From Afipia sp. Root123D2 (GTDB lineage: Bacteria > Pseudomonadota > Alphaproteobacteria > Rhizobiales > Xanthobacteraceae): a stretch of 64,000 nt of DNA. The translations under genes were made by a program, and so were the position numbers. Each line of letters opens with the position of its first letter. Position 1 is the first letter of the stretch. The stretch spans positions 752,001 to 816,000 of the forward strand of contig NZ_LMDP01000003.1 of assembly GCF_001425835.1 (NCBI RefSeq). The letters run 5' to 3'. The notes below the pieces were generated by a model. That model was not told where the DNA came from. It made no database searches and saw only the letters and a list, made by a program, of their open reading frames with translations. Below are positions 1-9,237 of this stretch, in pieces.

Positions 1-317
1 TCGGCTTCGGTCAGGTCGCCGACCTGCATCAGCGCATCGACGAAAAACCGCAAACCAAGTTCCGTCGGCAACCGGCCCGCGGAGGTGTGCGGCGCATAGA
101 TCAGCCCGAGCTGTTCCAGATCGGACATCACATTGCGCACCGACGCCGGCGACAGCGGCACGGTGATCAGCCGCGAGATGTTGCGCGAGCCGGCCGGCTC
201 GCCGGTCGCGAGATAATTCTCGACAATTTGCCTGAAAATATCGCGCGAGCGTTCGTTGAGCTGGGCGAGCCCGGCTTTTGCGGTCAACAGATTTCCGATC
301 GGATCGTGATGAGCCAA
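1..317 (-). CDS. hrcA: Heat-inducible transcription repressor HrcA (N-terminal part, cut by window edge)
   Basis: HrcA represses heat-shock operons by binding CIRCE operators. About 105 N-terminal residues are visible: a winged-helix region ([37 protein letters not shown]) and the conserved stretch around [18 protein letters not shown]. The frame opens at a TTG start (317-315) with AAGGAG six bases upstream; no ATG precedes the conserved start, so TTG is preferred. The gene runs off the left edge. It is divergent from rph, sharing a 163-bp intergenic region. No CIRCE repeat was found near it. The family call is firm; operon partners lie outside the window. Confidence 0.93.
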   Translation of the reverse strand, partial: MAHHDPIGNLLTAKAGLAQLNERSRDIFRQIVENYLATGEPAGSRNISRLITVPLSPASVRNVMSDLEQLGLIYAPHTSAGRLPTELGLRFFVDALMQVGDLTEA

Positions 318-480
318 GTCTTGCTCCTTAGAAGGCCAATTTGTCCATCGCGCGGGCCAATGACAAGCCGCATTGCGGATTTGGGTTACCTGAATGGCCG
401 CGACAGCCCTTGCCGCAGCACCCGGCCACCCCTAAAAGCACCGCAAGATCGACATTTCCCTGATTTTCCGGAGGAACCCC
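318..480. promoter_or_regulatory. Divergent hrcA/rph intergenic region
   Basis: This 163-bp gap separates the TTG start of hrcA from the ATG of rph and must carry both promoters. I see no CIRCE inverted repeat and no clear terminator. GGAGG about 6 bases before the rph ATG is a good ribosome-binding site. Confidence 0.4.
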
Positions 481-1197
481 ATGCGGCCAAGCCGTCGCGC
501 GCCTGACGAACTGCGCGCCATTTCACTCGAGCGCGGCGTGGTCAAATACGCCGAAGGTTCCTGCATGGTGAAATTCGGCGACACCCATGTGCTGGTGACC
601 GCGACTCTCGAGGAGCGGCTGCCGCCGTGGCTCAAGGGTCAGGGCCGCGGCTGGGTCACCGCCGAATACGGCATGTTGCCGCGCGCGACCCACGAGCGGA
701 TGCGCCGCGAAGCCTCGGCCGGCAAGCAGAGCGGCCGCACCGTCGAGATCCAGCGCCTGATCGGCCGCTCGCTGCGCACCACCGTCGATCTGGTGGCGCT
801 CGGCGAACGCCAGATCACCGTCGACTGCGACGTGATCCAGGCCGACGGCGGCACCCGCACCGCCTCGATCACCGGCGCATGGGTTGCGCTGGCCGATTGC
901 CTCGCGTGGATGAAGGCCCGCAACATGCTTAAGAGCGACAAGGTGTTGCGCGACAACGTCGCCGCGATTTCATGCGGCATCTACAACGGCACCCCGGTGC
1001 TCGATCTCGACTACGCGGAAGATTCCGAAGCGGAGACCGACGCGAACTTTGTGATGACCGGCGACGGCCGCATCATCGAGGTGCAGGGCACCGCGGAAAA
1101 AACGCCGTTCACGCAGGACGAATTTCTGGCGCTGATGGCGCTGGCGAAACAGGGCGTCGGCCGTCTGGTCGAGTTGCAGAAACTGGCGATGGCGTGA
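481..1197 (+). CDS. rph: Ribonuclease PH
   Basis: RNase PH is a phosphate-dependent 3'-5' exoribonuclease that trims tRNA precursors. The protein is 238 residues, the usual family length. Conserved stretches include [12 protein letters not shown] at the start, [12 protein letters not shown], the [18 protein letters not shown] segment, and the phosphate-binding region [15 protein letters not shown] near residues 85-100. GTAEKTPF near the C terminus is also typical. The ATG follows GGAGG. The gene begins a same-strand run with rdgB (43-bp gap) and hemW, divergent from hrcA. The rph-rdgB pairing is common in alphaproteobacteria. Confidence 0.97.
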   Translation: MRPSRRAPDELRAISLERGVVKYAEGSCMVKFGDTHVLVTATLEERLPPWLKGQGRGWVTAEYGMLPRATHERMRREASAGKQSGRTVEIQRLIGRSLRTTVDLVALGERQITVDCDVIQADGGTRTASITGAWVALADCLAWMKARNMLKSDKVLRDNVAAISCGIYNGTPVLDLDYAEDSEAETDANFVMTGDGRIIEVQGTAEKTPFTQDEFLALMALAKQGVGRLVELQKLAMA

Positions 1198-1240
1198 ATT
1201 CGCCCTCGTCATCATCGGACATCACGGATAGCTTTCGACA

Positions 1241-1882
1241 ATGAGCGCGCACCGCCGAATCACAGGCCGCCTCGTGATCGCGACCCACAATCCCGGCAAG
1301 CTCGTCGAGATGCGCGAACTTCTTGCGCCCTATGGCATCGAGGCGATCTCGGCGGGCGAACTGAATCTGTCCGAACCGGACGAAACCGGCACGACGTTTG
1401 AAGCCAACGCCCGGATCAAGGCCGTCGCCGCCGCCAACGCCGCGCAACTGCCGGCATTCGCCGACGATTCCGGTCTGGTGGTCGATGCGCTCGACGGACA
1501 GCCCGGCATCTATTCGGCGCGCTGGGCCGGACCGACGAAGGATTTCGCTGCGGCGATGAAGCAGCTCGAGCGCCTGCTGCAGGAGCGTGGCGCCACAGAG
1601 CCCGCGCAGCGCAAAGCGCATTTCGTCTCGGCGTTGTGTGTGGCGTGGCCCGACGGCCATTGCGACGAGGTCGAGGCGCGCGTCGACGGCACGCTGGTAT
1701 GGCCGCCGCGCGGCACCGCAGGCTTCGGCTACGACCCGGCGTTCCTGCCGGACGGTCACACGCGAACTTTCGGCGAGATGACCAGCATCGAGAAGCACGG
1801 GCTGCCGCCGCTCGGTCTCGGCCTGTCGCATCGCGCGAAAGCCTTCGTGAAACTCGCGGAGATCTGCCTTGACCGCGATTGA
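1241..1882 (+). CDS. rdgB: XTP/dITP diphosphatase (non-canonical purine NTP pyrophosphatase, RdgB/HAM1)
   Basis: This house-cleaning enzyme hydrolyses dITP, XTP and ITP to monophosphates, keeping deaminated purines out of DNA and RNA. It has 213 residues. The N-terminal nucleotide-binding motif ATHNPGKLVEMRE (about residues 14-26), the catalytic FADDSGLVVDAL block (about 79-90), YSARWAG, and the C-terminal FGEMTSIEKHG and LSHRAKAF blocks are all present. Its last 14 bases overlap the start of hemW, indicating translational coupling. Confidence 0.96.
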   Translation: MSAHRRITGRLVIATHNPGKLVEMRELLAPYGIEAISAGELNLSEPDETGTTFEANARIKAVAAANAAQLPAFADDSGLVVDALDGQPGIYSARWAGPTKDFAAAMKQLERLLQERGATEPAQRKAHFVSALCVAWPDGHCDEVEARVDGTLVWPPRGTAGFGYDPAFLPDGHTRTFGEMTSIEKHGLPPLGLGLSHRAKAFVKLAEICLDRD

Positions 1883-3029
1883 TCACAAGGAAGCCTTCGG
1901 CGTTTACGTGCACTGGCCGTTCTGCCTGTCGAAGTGCCCGTATTGCGATTTCAACAGCCACGTCCGTCACGCGCCGATCGACGAGGAGCGTTACGCCCGC
2001 GCCTTCGCGCGCGAGATTGCGACCACCGCGGCGCGCGCGCCCGGCCGCGAAGTGACGTCGATCTTTCTCGGCGGCGGCACGCCGTCGCTGATGCAGCCGC
2101 AGACCGTCGGCGCGGTGCTCGACGCCATCGGCCAGCACTGGCATGTCGCCAAGGATGTCGAGGTCACGCTCGAAGCCAATCCGACCAGCGTCGAGGCGAC
2201 GCGGTTTCGCGGCTATCGCACCGCCGGCGTCAACCGCGTGTCGCTCGGCGTCCAGGCGCTCGACGACGTCTCGTTGAAAGCATTGGGCCGCCTGCACACC
2301 GCGCGCGAAGCGCTCGATGCGGTGGCGATCGCCCGCACGATCTTCGATCGTTATTCGTTCGACCTGATCTACGCGCGGCCCGACCAGACCGCGCAGATGT
2401 GGACCGACGAACTCAAGCGCGCGATTTCGGAAGCCGCCGAACATCTGTCGCTCTATCAGCTGACCATCGAGCCGGAGACGCCGTTCTTCGGACTGCACGC
2501 CGCCGGCAAACTGAAAGTGCCGGACGAGGCGGTGGCGCGCGCGCTTTACGACGTGACGCAGGAGGTCTGCGCGCAGCAGGGCCTGCCGTCCTACGAGATT
2601 TCCAATCACGCGCGGCCCGGCGCCGAGTGCCGGCACAATCTCGTGTACTGGCGCGGCCAGCAATATGCCGGCGTCGGACCCGGCGCCCATGCCCGGCTCG
2701 ACATCGACGGCCGGCGCCATGCCATCGCCACCGAGAAGCGGCCCGAGACCTGGCTGATGCGTGTCGAAGCGCAGGGCAATGGCGTCATCGCCGACGACAT
2801 CCTCAACAGCGAGGAGCGCGCCGACGAATTCTTGCTGATGGGACTGCGTCTCGCCGAAGGCATCGACCCGCAGCGCTACAAGGCGCTGTCCGGCCGCGCG
2901 CTCGACCCGCGCCGCATCGCGCTGCTGAAGGACGAAGGCGCGATCACGGTCGACGCCAGCGGCTGGCTGCGCGTCACCAAGGACGGCTTCCCGCTGCTCG
3001 ACGCCGTGGTCGCCGATCTCGCGGCGTAA
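1869..3029 (+). CDS. hemW: Radical SAM heme chaperone HemW
   Basis: HemW is a radical SAM protein that binds heme and is thought to deliver it to target enzymes. The 386-residue protein has the FeS motif C-x3-C-x2-C within YVHWPFCLSKCPYCDF (about residues 13-28). It lacks the fourth cysteine (CxxxCxxCxC) of true HemN, so coproporphyrinogen dehydrogenase is unlikely. GGGTPSLM, VTLEANP and RVSLGVQALDD are family hallmarks, and a HemN C-terminal domain follows. The ATG lies inside the end of rdgB (14-bp overlap). Convergent with the downstream lipoprotein gene. Confidence 0.95.
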   Translation: MTAIDHKEAFGVYVHWPFCLSKCPYCDFNSHVRHAPIDEERYARAFAREIATTAARAPGREVTSIFLGGGTPSLMQPQTVGAVLDAIGQHWHVAKDVEVTLEANPTSVEATRFRGYRTAGVNRVSLGVQALDDVSLKALGRLHTAREALDAVAIARTIFDRYSFDLIYARPDQTAQMWTDELKRAISEAAEHLSLYQLTIEPETPFFGLHAAGKLKVPDEAVARALYDVTQEVCAQQGLPSYEISNHARPGAECRHNLVYWRGQQYAGVGPGAHARLDIDGRRHAIATEKRPETWLMRVEAQGNGVIADDILNSEERADEFLLMGLRLAEGIDPQRYKALSGRALDPRRIALLKDEGAITVDASGWLRVTKDGFPLLDAVVADLAA

Positions 3030-3076
3030 GTTCGAATCTCTCACACCAACTGAGCGAGCTATTTTTGCTGACTTGT

Positions 3077-3160
3077 CATGGCCGGACCTGTTCCGGCCAT
3101 CCACGTCTTTGTGCTGCGGGGTCTTTAAAACGCGGATGCCCGGGTCAAGCCCGGGCATGA
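3077..3160. repeat. REP-like double hairpin between convergent genes
   Basis: Two palindromes lie in tandem: ATGGCCGGA/TCCGGCCAT (3078-3086 with 3092-3100) and ATGCCCGGG/CCCGGGCAT (3136-3144 with 3150-3158). The same arm sequences recur at about 13.2, 24.0 and 33.9 kb, so this is a dispersed intergenic element and not a one-off terminator. It sits between the converging hemW and lipoprotein genes. Confidence 0.75.
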
Positions 3161-3184
3161 CGACTCAGTGCAAGCTAGAGCCTC

Positions 3185-4387
3185 TTAAGCCCCGAAACTC
3201 TTCGGCGAGGCCGATGCGATCTGTCCGCCGCCGGAGGCGACCTTCATCACCGCGAGACCGCGATCGTTGATGCCGTCGGCGCGGAAACGAAACAGCCCGT
3301 CGATGCCGGCAAAGCCCGACGGGTTGGTCAGCACCTCCGCCGCGAACCGCTGCCCGCCCTGGGTGCGCGCCAGTGCCGCGACCAGCGCCACCGAATCGTA
3401 AGCCAGCGTCGCGGTGCGCACCGGATCCTGTCCGTACTTGGCGCGATAGCGCCCCGTGAAGGCGCGGAAGCCCGACGGATCGGGCGCGGCGTAGAAGCCG
3501 CCCTGCAGTGACGCATTGGCGAACACGCTTGGATTGTCCCACAGGCCGGTGCCGAGCAGTTGCACGCGCTTGAGGTCCGCCCCGCTGGCGGTGAGCGCCT
3601 CGGCGGCCTGCACCACCATGTCGCCGTCGTCGGCGAGCAGCAGCGCGTCGGCGCCGGACAGCGCCTGCGCGACGTTGCGCGCCGGCGCCTGCATCTGCGC
3701 GCGATCGGGGCCATATTTCTCGAACGCGACGATCCGTCCGCCCTTGCGCGCCACCGCCTGCTTGAACGCGGCCTCGACCACGTTGCCATAGGCATTGGAC
3801 GGCAACATCGCCGCAAACGAACGCTTGCCGGTCGAGGTGGCGTAATCGACGATGCGGTTGACGTCGGATTCCGGCAGGAAGCTCAGCAGATAGACGCCGC
3901 GGCCCGCCACGCTCGAATCGGTCGAGTAGGCGATCACCGAGACGCCCTTGTTGCGCGCGAGCTGCGCGACCGGTGGAACCGCGAGGCCGAACAGCGGCCC
4001 GAGAATGATCTCGGCGCCTTCGTCGAGCGCCTGCTGGGCGCCCTGTTGCGCGCCCTGCGCGGTGCCGGCGTCATCCTTGATCAGAAGCTGAAGGTCGGGA
4101 TTGCGGAATTCCGACAGCGCCAGTTCGGCGGCATTCTTCATCGAATTGCCGGCGACCCCGGCATTGCCCGAACCGGACATCGGCAGGATCAGCCCGACCT
4201 TGACCTTGCCGGACCCGACCGACGTCGGCTGCTGCGGCGGGCCGGACGGCTGTTCGGCACCCGAAAACAGCCCGCCAGGGCCACCGGCTCCGGCGCAGCC
4301 CGCCAGCAGCGGGGCGCCGAGAATCAGACCCATGGCCGTGCGGCGGGTGGTTGCAGAACTGTCGAGCTTGGACGTCGGACCGGCCAT
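3185..4387 (-). CDS. Lipoprotein of the PBP-activator / periplasmic leucine-type binding-protein family
   Basis: The protein has a Peripla_BP_6-type fold (VGLILPMSGSGNAGVAGNSM, ILGPLFGLAVPPVAQLARN, VIAYSTDSS) and resembles alphaproteobacterial proteins annotated as penicillin-binding protein activators (LpoA-like). The N terminus has twin arginines (residues 15-16), a hydrophobic stretch and a lipobox LLAG-C with Cys31, so lipidation is expected, possibly by Tat export. I chose ATG 4387 (400 aa) because it places the signal peptide normally; an upstream GTG/ATG at 4465 would add 26 unlikely residues. Divergent from rsmI. A role in peptidoglycan synthesis is inferred; amino-acid binding is an alternative. 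Confidence 0.8.
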   Translation of the reverse strand: MAGPTSKLDSSATTRRTAMGLILGAPLLAGCAGAGGPGGLFSGAEQPSGPPQQPTSVGSGKVKVGLILPMSGSGNAGVAGNSMKNAAELALSEFRNPDLQLLIKDDAGTAQGAQQGAQQALDEGAEIILGPLFGLAVPPVAQLARNKGVSVIAYSTDSSVAGRGVYLLSFLPESDVNRIVDYATSTGKRSFAAMLPSNAYGNVVEAAFKQAVARKGGRIVAFEKYGPDRAQMQAPARNVAQALSGADALLLADDGDMVVQAAEALTASGADLKRVQLLGTGLWDNPSVFANASLQGGFYAAPDPSGFRAFTGRYRAKYGQDPVRTATLAYDSVALVAALARTQGGQRFAAEVLTNPSGFAGIDGLFRFRADGINDRGLAVMKVASGGGQIASASPKSFGA

Positions 4388-4626
4388 TTCACCTCTGTCG
4401 ATTGATTTGGTCCCCACTGGGCCGCGAGCATCTGGTGCCGGGGATCTGGAGGGGGATTCAGGCATATTGTCGGCGATTAGTTAACCAGAATAAAAGGTTG
4501 ACGGCACTGTCGGGCGCCTGTGACGGTATCTCAATGTGGGTGCTTGCTCCCCCATATGTTCGCAAGACGTAACAGCCAAGACGCAAGGGCCAAGACCTAA
4601 CAGCACGGGGACGTTAGATTAAGGCC

Positions 4627-5577
4627 ATGCGCCCCAAAACAGCCCCGCCCCGCGTCGTCGCGGCCGACCCCTCGGCCCCAGCTCCCCGCACCTTCACGCT
4701 CGCCGGCCAGCCGGTGAGCGCCCCGAAAGCGCGCCCCGGATTGTATCTGGTGGCGACGCCGATCGGCAACCTCGGGGACATTACCATTCGCTCACTCGAG
4801 ACGCTGGCCGGTGTCGACCTGATCGCCTGCGAGGACACGCGAATCACGCACCGCCTGCTCGAGCGATTCGCGATCGCCGCGGCGCTGACGCCCTATCACG
4901 AGCACAACGCCACCACGGCGCGCCCGAAGATTCTCGAAAAGCTGGCGCAGGGAGCCTCCGTCGCGCTGGTGTCGGACGCCGGTACGCCGCTGATCTCCGA
5001 TCCCGGCTACAAGCTGGTGCGCGAGGCCTGCGCCGCCGGGTTCACGGTGACCGCGCTGCCCGGCCCGTCCTCGGTGCTGACCGCGCTGTCGGTCGCGGCA
5101 TTGCCCACCGACCGTTTTTTCTTCGAGGGATTCCTGCCGTCGAAGGAAATCGCGCGGCGCAACCGCATCACCGAGCTGGCGCGGATCGACGCCACCCTGG
5201 TGATGTTCGAATCCGGCACCCGGGTGCAGAATTCGCTGCGCGATCTCGCCGACATCATGGGCGCGCGTGACGCCGCGATCTGCCGCGAGATGACCAAGCT
5301 GCACGAAACCATTTCGCGCGCGACGCTGACCGAACTCGCGCAACAGGCCGACACGCTGGAGACTCGCGGCGAATTCGTGCTGGTGATCGGCCCGCCGCCG
5401 AAGGATGCCGGCGTGATCAGCGCCGAAGCGCTCGACGACATGCTGCGCGCCGCCTTGAAGCGCGGCAGCGTCAAGGACGCGGTGGCGCAGGCGCTCGAGG
5501 TCTCCGGACATTCGCGCCGCGAAATCTATGCCCGCGCGCTGGCGCTCTCGAACGAAGACGGCGATGGCGAAGAATGA
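4627..5577 (+). CDS. rsmI: 16S rRNA (cytidine1402-2'-O)-methyltransferase RsmI
   Basis: RsmI methylates the ribose of C1402 in 16S rRNA at the decoding centre. The 316-residue tetrapyrrole-methylase-fold protein has the hallmark [18 protein letters not shown] (about residues 39-56), [20 protein letters not shown], and [26 protein letters not shown]. The C-terminal region ([14 protein letters not shown]) matches the RsmI helical tail. Its end overlaps yraN by 14 bases, the usual rsmI-yraN arrangement. Confidence 0.96.
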   Translation: MRPKTAPPRVVAADPSAPAPRTFTLAGQPVSAPKARPGLYLVATPIGNLGDITIRSLETLAGVDLIACEDTRITHRLLERFAIAAALTPYHEHNATTARPKILEKLAQGASVALVSDAGTPLISDPGYKLVREACAAGFTVTALPGPSSVLTALSVAALPTDRFFFEGFLPSKEIARRNRITELARIDATLVMFESGTRVQNSLRDLADIMGARDAAICREMTKLHETISRATLTELAQQADTLETRGEFVLVIGPPPKDAGVISAEALDDMLRAALKRGSVKDAVAQALEVSGHSRREIYARALALSNEDGDGEE

Positions 5578-5977
5578 CGACGCCACGCCGCTGCGGCCGA
5601 AGCTGCGCACGCCAGCGCCGCAGCGCGTCGCGGCGTTCCAGACCGGCATCTCGGCGGAGAGCAAGGCCTGCGTCTATCTGATCGCCAAGGGCTACCGGAT
5701 TCTGGCACGGCGCTTTCGCACCCCGCATGGCGAGATCGACGTGGTGGCGCGGCACCGCAACTGTCTCGTGTTCCTCGAAGTGAAAGCGCGCGGCGAACTG
5801 GACGACGCGGCCTATGCGGTGACGCCGCGCCAGCAGCAGCGCATCGCCACCGCGGCGCAAGTCTGGCTGATGACGCATCCCGATCATGCAAATCTGGATT
5901 GCCGCTTCGACGTTATTCTCATTGCGCCGAAGCATCTTCCGCGCCATCTGAAAGCAGCGTTCGACGCCGGCGGCTGA
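5564..5977 (+). CDS. YraN family protein (UPF0102)
   Basis: A 137-residue protein of the YraN/UPF0102 family, predicted to have a restriction-endonuclease-like (Holliday-junction-resolvase-like) fold of unknown function. Family motifs seen are [22 protein letters not shown] and LVFLEVKAR, which carry the presumed active-site residues E..D..E-x-K. The ATG at 5564 overlaps the end of rsmI by 14 bases; an earlier in-frame start at 5528 is inside rsmI and less likely. It is followed by gshB, a conserved order in this clade. Confidence 0.9.
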   Translation: MAKNDDATPLRPKLRTPAPQRVAAFQTGISAESKACVYLIAKGYRILARRFRTPHGEIDVVARHRNCLVFLEVKARGELDDAAYAVTPRQQQRIATAAQVWLMTHPDHANLDCRFDVILIAPKHLPRHLKAAFDAGG

Positions 5978-6048
5978 CAAGCCGCTGGCAAGACCGTATC
6001 GTTTGACGCAAATTGCAGCCCTCGCCTCCCAACTTCCGGATCATTGCC

Positions 6049-6990
6049 ATGACATTGAAAGTCGCCGTCCAGATGGACCCGATCGCGCGGATCAACATTC
6101 GCGGCGACTCCACCTTCGCGTTGTTGCTGGAAGCGCAGAAGCGCGGCCACGCGCTGTCCTACTACACGCCGGAGACGCTCTCGCTGGCCGGCAAGGAGGT
6201 CGTCGCCCGCGTGCAGCCGCTGACCGTGCGCGATGAGGAAGGCAATCACTTCACGCTCGGCGATGCGGTTCGCACCAATCTCGAATCCTTCGACGTGGTG
6301 CTGCTGCGGCAGGACCCGCCGTTCGATCTCGCTTACGTCACCACGACGCATTTGCTCGAGCGTATTCATCCGAAGACACTGGTGGTCAACGATCCGGCCA
6401 GCGTGCGCGACGCGCCGGAAAAGATTTTCGTGATGGAGTTCGCCGACCTGATGCCGCCGACGCTGATCTCGCGCGACAAGGACGAGATCAACGATTTCCG
6501 CGCCGCGCATGGCGACGTGGTGATGAAGCCGCTCTATGGCCACGGCGGCGCGGCTGTGTTTCGCATCATGCCGAAGGACATGAATTTCGGTTCGCTCTAC
6601 GACATGTTCTCGCTCACCTTCCGCGAGCCGTGGGTGATCCAGCGCTTCCTTCCCGAAGTGAAGCACGGCGACAAGCGCATCATCCTGGTCGACGGCGAAT
6701 TCGCCGGCGCGGTCAACCGTGTGCCCGCGCCCGACGATTTGCGCTCGAACATGGTGCGCGGCGGCGCCGCGAAGGCGACCGACCTGTCGCCGCGCGAGCA
6801 GGAGATCTGCAAGCGCCTCGGCTCGGCGCTGCGCGAACGCGGACTGCTGTTCGTCGGCATCGACGTGATCGACGGCCATCTCACCGAGATCAACGTCACC
6901 TCGCCGACCGGCATCCGCGCCGTCGCCAAGCTCGGCGGGCCGGACATCGCCGCGATCATCTGGGACACCATCGAAGCCAAGCGGCGCTGA
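6049..6990 (+). CDS. gshB: Glutathione synthetase
   Basis: GshB ligates gamma-glutamylcysteine and glycine with ATP to make glutathione. The 313-residue ATP-grasp protein shows the N-terminal [21 protein letters not shown] block, [27 protein letters not shown], the glycine-rich loop [11 protein letters not shown], and the metal-binding [13 protein letters not shown] region. ATG 6049 matches the conserved start; a TTG at 6013 would add 12 residues. It lies downstream of rsmI-yraN with a 71-bp gap. Confidence 0.96.
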   Translation: MTLKVAVQMDPIARINIRGDSTFALLLEAQKRGHALSYYTPETLSLAGKEVVARVQPLTVRDEEGNHFTLGDAVRTNLESFDVVLLRQDPPFDLAYVTTTHLLERIHPKTLVVNDPASVRDAPEKIFVMEFADLMPPTLISRDKDEINDFRAAHGDVVMKPLYGHGGAAVFRIMPKDMNFGSLYDMFSLTFREPWVIQRFLPEVKHGDKRIILVDGEFAGAVNRVPAPDDLRSNMVRGGAAKATDLSPREQEICKRLGSALRERGLLFVGIDVIDGHLTEINVTSPTGIRAVAKLGGPDIAAIIWDTIEAKRR

Positions 6991-7041
6991 TTCTTTCCGG
7001 TTTGCCGCGTTGTCTTCACGCGACCCGCACCCGCCCTCGGG

Positions 7042-7081
7042 GCCGGGTCCGGGGGCATGCATCGCTCGAAAACGCTATCGG
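7042..7081. repeat. Short recurring motif (CGTTTTCGAGCGA type)
   Basis: The 3' intergenic region of gshB contains GCATGCATCGCTCGAAAACG. The same core in either orientation recurs at about 9,130-9,145 and 47,611-47,632 (TTTTCGAGCGAAGCATGC), always just after a gene. It looks like a fragment of a dispersed intergenic repeat. Confidence 0.45.
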
Positions 7082-7213
7082 CGTTCGCGCGCCTTAATCA
7101 ATTGCTGACCACCTTCTGCCAATCTGGCCGCTGGATTTCCGGCCGCCGGATATTACGGCAGCCGGTGTGATAGTTTTTGCGACCGTTTTCAGACTGCCCA
7201 AGGTTTTTGAGTC

Positions 7214-8083
7214 ATGGCCATCGAGGTTTTCAGCGGGACGTCGATTCCGCGCGAGCTCACCACTGCTGCTATGGAATTTCTGTGGGCCAAGTGGCGCACG
7301 TTGCAAGCGACCGGCGGCCTGACGCTGCAACGGCTGACCGAGGAATCGGACTGCGTGCTGCGCACCAACTCGGCGCACATGATGCCCGTCGGCGACGATT
7401 TCATTTACATCTATGTCGGCGAGACCATTCAGCACGCCGCGGGCGAGAACCGGACCGGGACGCTGCTGTCGGCCAACAAGAACCCGCTGGCGAAGGAATT
7501 CGCGGCGGTCTACCGCCAGGTCGTGCAGCGGATGCAGCCGGCCTTCGTCCGCTTCACCGGCACGCGATCGCAAAACGGACAGCTCTGGCAGCGGCTGGTG
7601 ATGCCGATCGCAATCGGCGACGGCGCGGTCTGCCTGTTCATCTATTCCGAACTGATCAGCCACCAGATGGAAGTTTACGACCAGCTGTTCCGCACCGCGC
7701 CGGACGCGATGATCATCGCCTGCCCGATGGTCAACGATGTCGGCCACACCACCGACGGCTGGGTCACCATGATGAACGACCGCGCCCGCGAGGTGCTGAA
7801 GTTCGAGGGCAGCATCGGCAATCTGCGGCTGTCGCAGGTGCCGCAATTCGCCGGGATCGATTTCTGGGGGCGGATCTATGCGCCGAAGGCCTCGGCCGCG
7901 ATGGCGCCGCTGAGCACCGCCGATTTCGACATCGAACTGATGCGGTTTCCGCACGTGTTCGGGCTTCGGCTGCGGCCCAGGGAGGCGGTGGTTCAGGTCA
8001 CCGAACCGGTGTCCCTCGCGCCGCTGGAGCGCGCCCGGGTCGAGGGACCGACCCCATGGATCACCGGCTCCTATACGCCGTGA
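7214..8083 (+). CDS. Tandem PAS-like protein without an output domain
   Basis: The 289-residue protein has no signal peptide or membrane segment. Residues about 20-155 resemble the alphaproteobacterial PAS_5-type fold (FLWAKWRTLQ, DDFIYIYVG, QLWQRLVMPIAIGDGAVCLFIYSEL). Residues about 160-215 resemble a second PAS (YDQLFRTAPDAMIIACP, WVTMMNDRAREVL). No kinase, GGDEF, EAL or DNA-binding domain follows; the C-terminal 60 residues end in a proline-rich tail. The gene sits between gshB and a 5'-truncated comM. A sensory role is inferred only from the PAS resemblance; ligand and partner are unknown. Confidence 0.65.
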   Translation: MAIEVFSGTSIPRELTTAAMEFLWAKWRTLQATGGLTLQRLTEESDCVLRTNSAHMMPVGDDFIYIYVGETIQHAAGENRTGTLLSANKNPLAKEFAAVYRQVVQRMQPAFVRFTGTRSQNGQLWQRLVMPIAIGDGAVCLFIYSELISHQMEVYDQLFRTAPDAMIIACPMVNDVGHTTDGWVTMMNDRAREVLKFEGSIGNLRLSQVPQFAGIDFWGRIYAPKASAAMAPLSTADFDIELMRFPHVFGLRLRPREAVVQVTEPVSLAPLERARVEGPTPWITGSYTP

Positions 8084-8144
8084 AGCTGAGCGAGCCTCTT
8101 TTCGTTCTCTAAATGTTCTTGCGCTGGTCCGCGATATTAGCTTT

Positions 8145-9128
8145 CTCGTACCGCTCGACCTGCGCGACATCAAGGGCCAGGAAAGCGCCAAGCGCGCGCT
8201 CGAAATCGCCGCCGGCGGACACCACCTTCTCATGATCGGCTCGCCCGGCGCGGGCAAGTCGATGCTCGCGGCGAGGCTGCCGTCGATCCTGCCGCCGCTG
8301 TCGCCGGCCGAACTGCTCGAAGTGTCGATGATCGCGTCAGTCGCCGGCGAGATCGAGGACGGCACGCTGACCGCGCGCCGTCCGTTCCGCGCGCCGCATC
8401 ATTCCGCCAGCATGGCGGCGCTCACCGGCGGCGGCATGCGCGCCAGGCCCGGCGAGATTTCGCTGGCCCATAACGGCGTGCTGTTTCTCGATGAACTGCC
8501 GGAGTTCGACGCGCGCGTGCTGGATTCGCTGCGCCAGCCGCTCGAGAACGGCGAGGTCGCGGTATCGCGCGCCAATCATCGCGTCACCTATCCGGCGCGC
8601 TTCATGCTGGTGGCGGCGATGAATCCGTGCCGCTGCGGCCATGCCTTTGAGCCCGGCTACACCTGCAAGCGCGGACGCATCGACCGCTGCGGCGCCGACT
8701 ATCAAGGCCGCATCTCCGGCCCGCTGATGGACCGCATCGATCTGCGCATCGAGGTGCCCGCCGTGACCGCCGCCGATCTGATCCTGCCGCCGCCGGCGGA
8801 AGGCTCGGCCGAAGTGGCGGCGCGTGTCGCCGCCGCGCGCGCGATCCAGGTCGCGCGTTATGCCGCGATCGGCCTGCCGCACATCCGCACCAATGCCGAG
8901 GCGCCGGCGTCGGTGCTCGAAGACGTCGCACAGCCCGATGCCCAGGGCGCGGCGCTGTTGCGCGACGCCGCCGAAACCATGCGGCTGTCGGCGCGCGGCT
9001 ATCATCGCGTGCTGCGGGTGGCGCGCACGCTCGCCGATCTCGACGGCGCCGACAAAATCGGCCGGCTTCATCTCGCCGAGGCGCTGTCCTATCGCGTGCT
9101 CGCCGAGGACGCAAAACGCGCGGCGTAG
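8145..9128 (+). pseudogene. comM: comM/YifB-type Mg-chelatase-like AAA+ ATPase, 5'-truncated
   Basis: ComM is a hexameric DNA helicase that promotes branch migration in natural transformation; full-length homologues have about 510 residues. Here family similarity begins abruptly at LDLRDIKGQESAKRALE (8154) and continues to a normal C terminus. Walker A GSPGAGKS, Walker B VLFLDELPEFD, the NPCRCGH cysteine region and the C-terminal YHRVLRVARTLADLDG are intact. About 185 N-terminal residues (the Lon-S5-like domain) are missing. The first in-frame ATG is 8232, within the first AAA+ strand and without a good ribosome-binding site. The open frame extends upstream into the PAS gene without an ATG, GTG or TTG. 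Probably a decaying gene. Confidence 0.75.
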
Positions 9129-9237
9129 AGCTTCGCTCGAAAACGCCATCATCATAAACGCGAAAGTAACGATCCCGCTTTACGCTTTGAGAACCATAAA
9201 CCCGGCCTGTTGCCGGGCTGTACCGAGTAGCGTTCCC

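Noticed and set aside
1869-3029. Annotation as oxygen-independent coproporphyrinogen oxidase HemN
   Set aside because: The motif is C-x3-C-x2-C without the fourth Cys of HemN, matching HemW.
1416-3158. A 580-residue open frame antisense to rdgB and hemW
   Set aside because: No recognisable motif; both plus-strand proteins are complete and conserved.
3077-3160. Regularly spaced palindromes as a possible CRISPR
   Set aside because: Only two hairpins with different arms, no repeat-spacer periodicity and no cas genes in the window.
9201-9218. CCCGGC/GCCGGG hairpin as a terminator of comM
   Set aside because: The stem is short and no uridine run follows; it may instead be a REP fragment.
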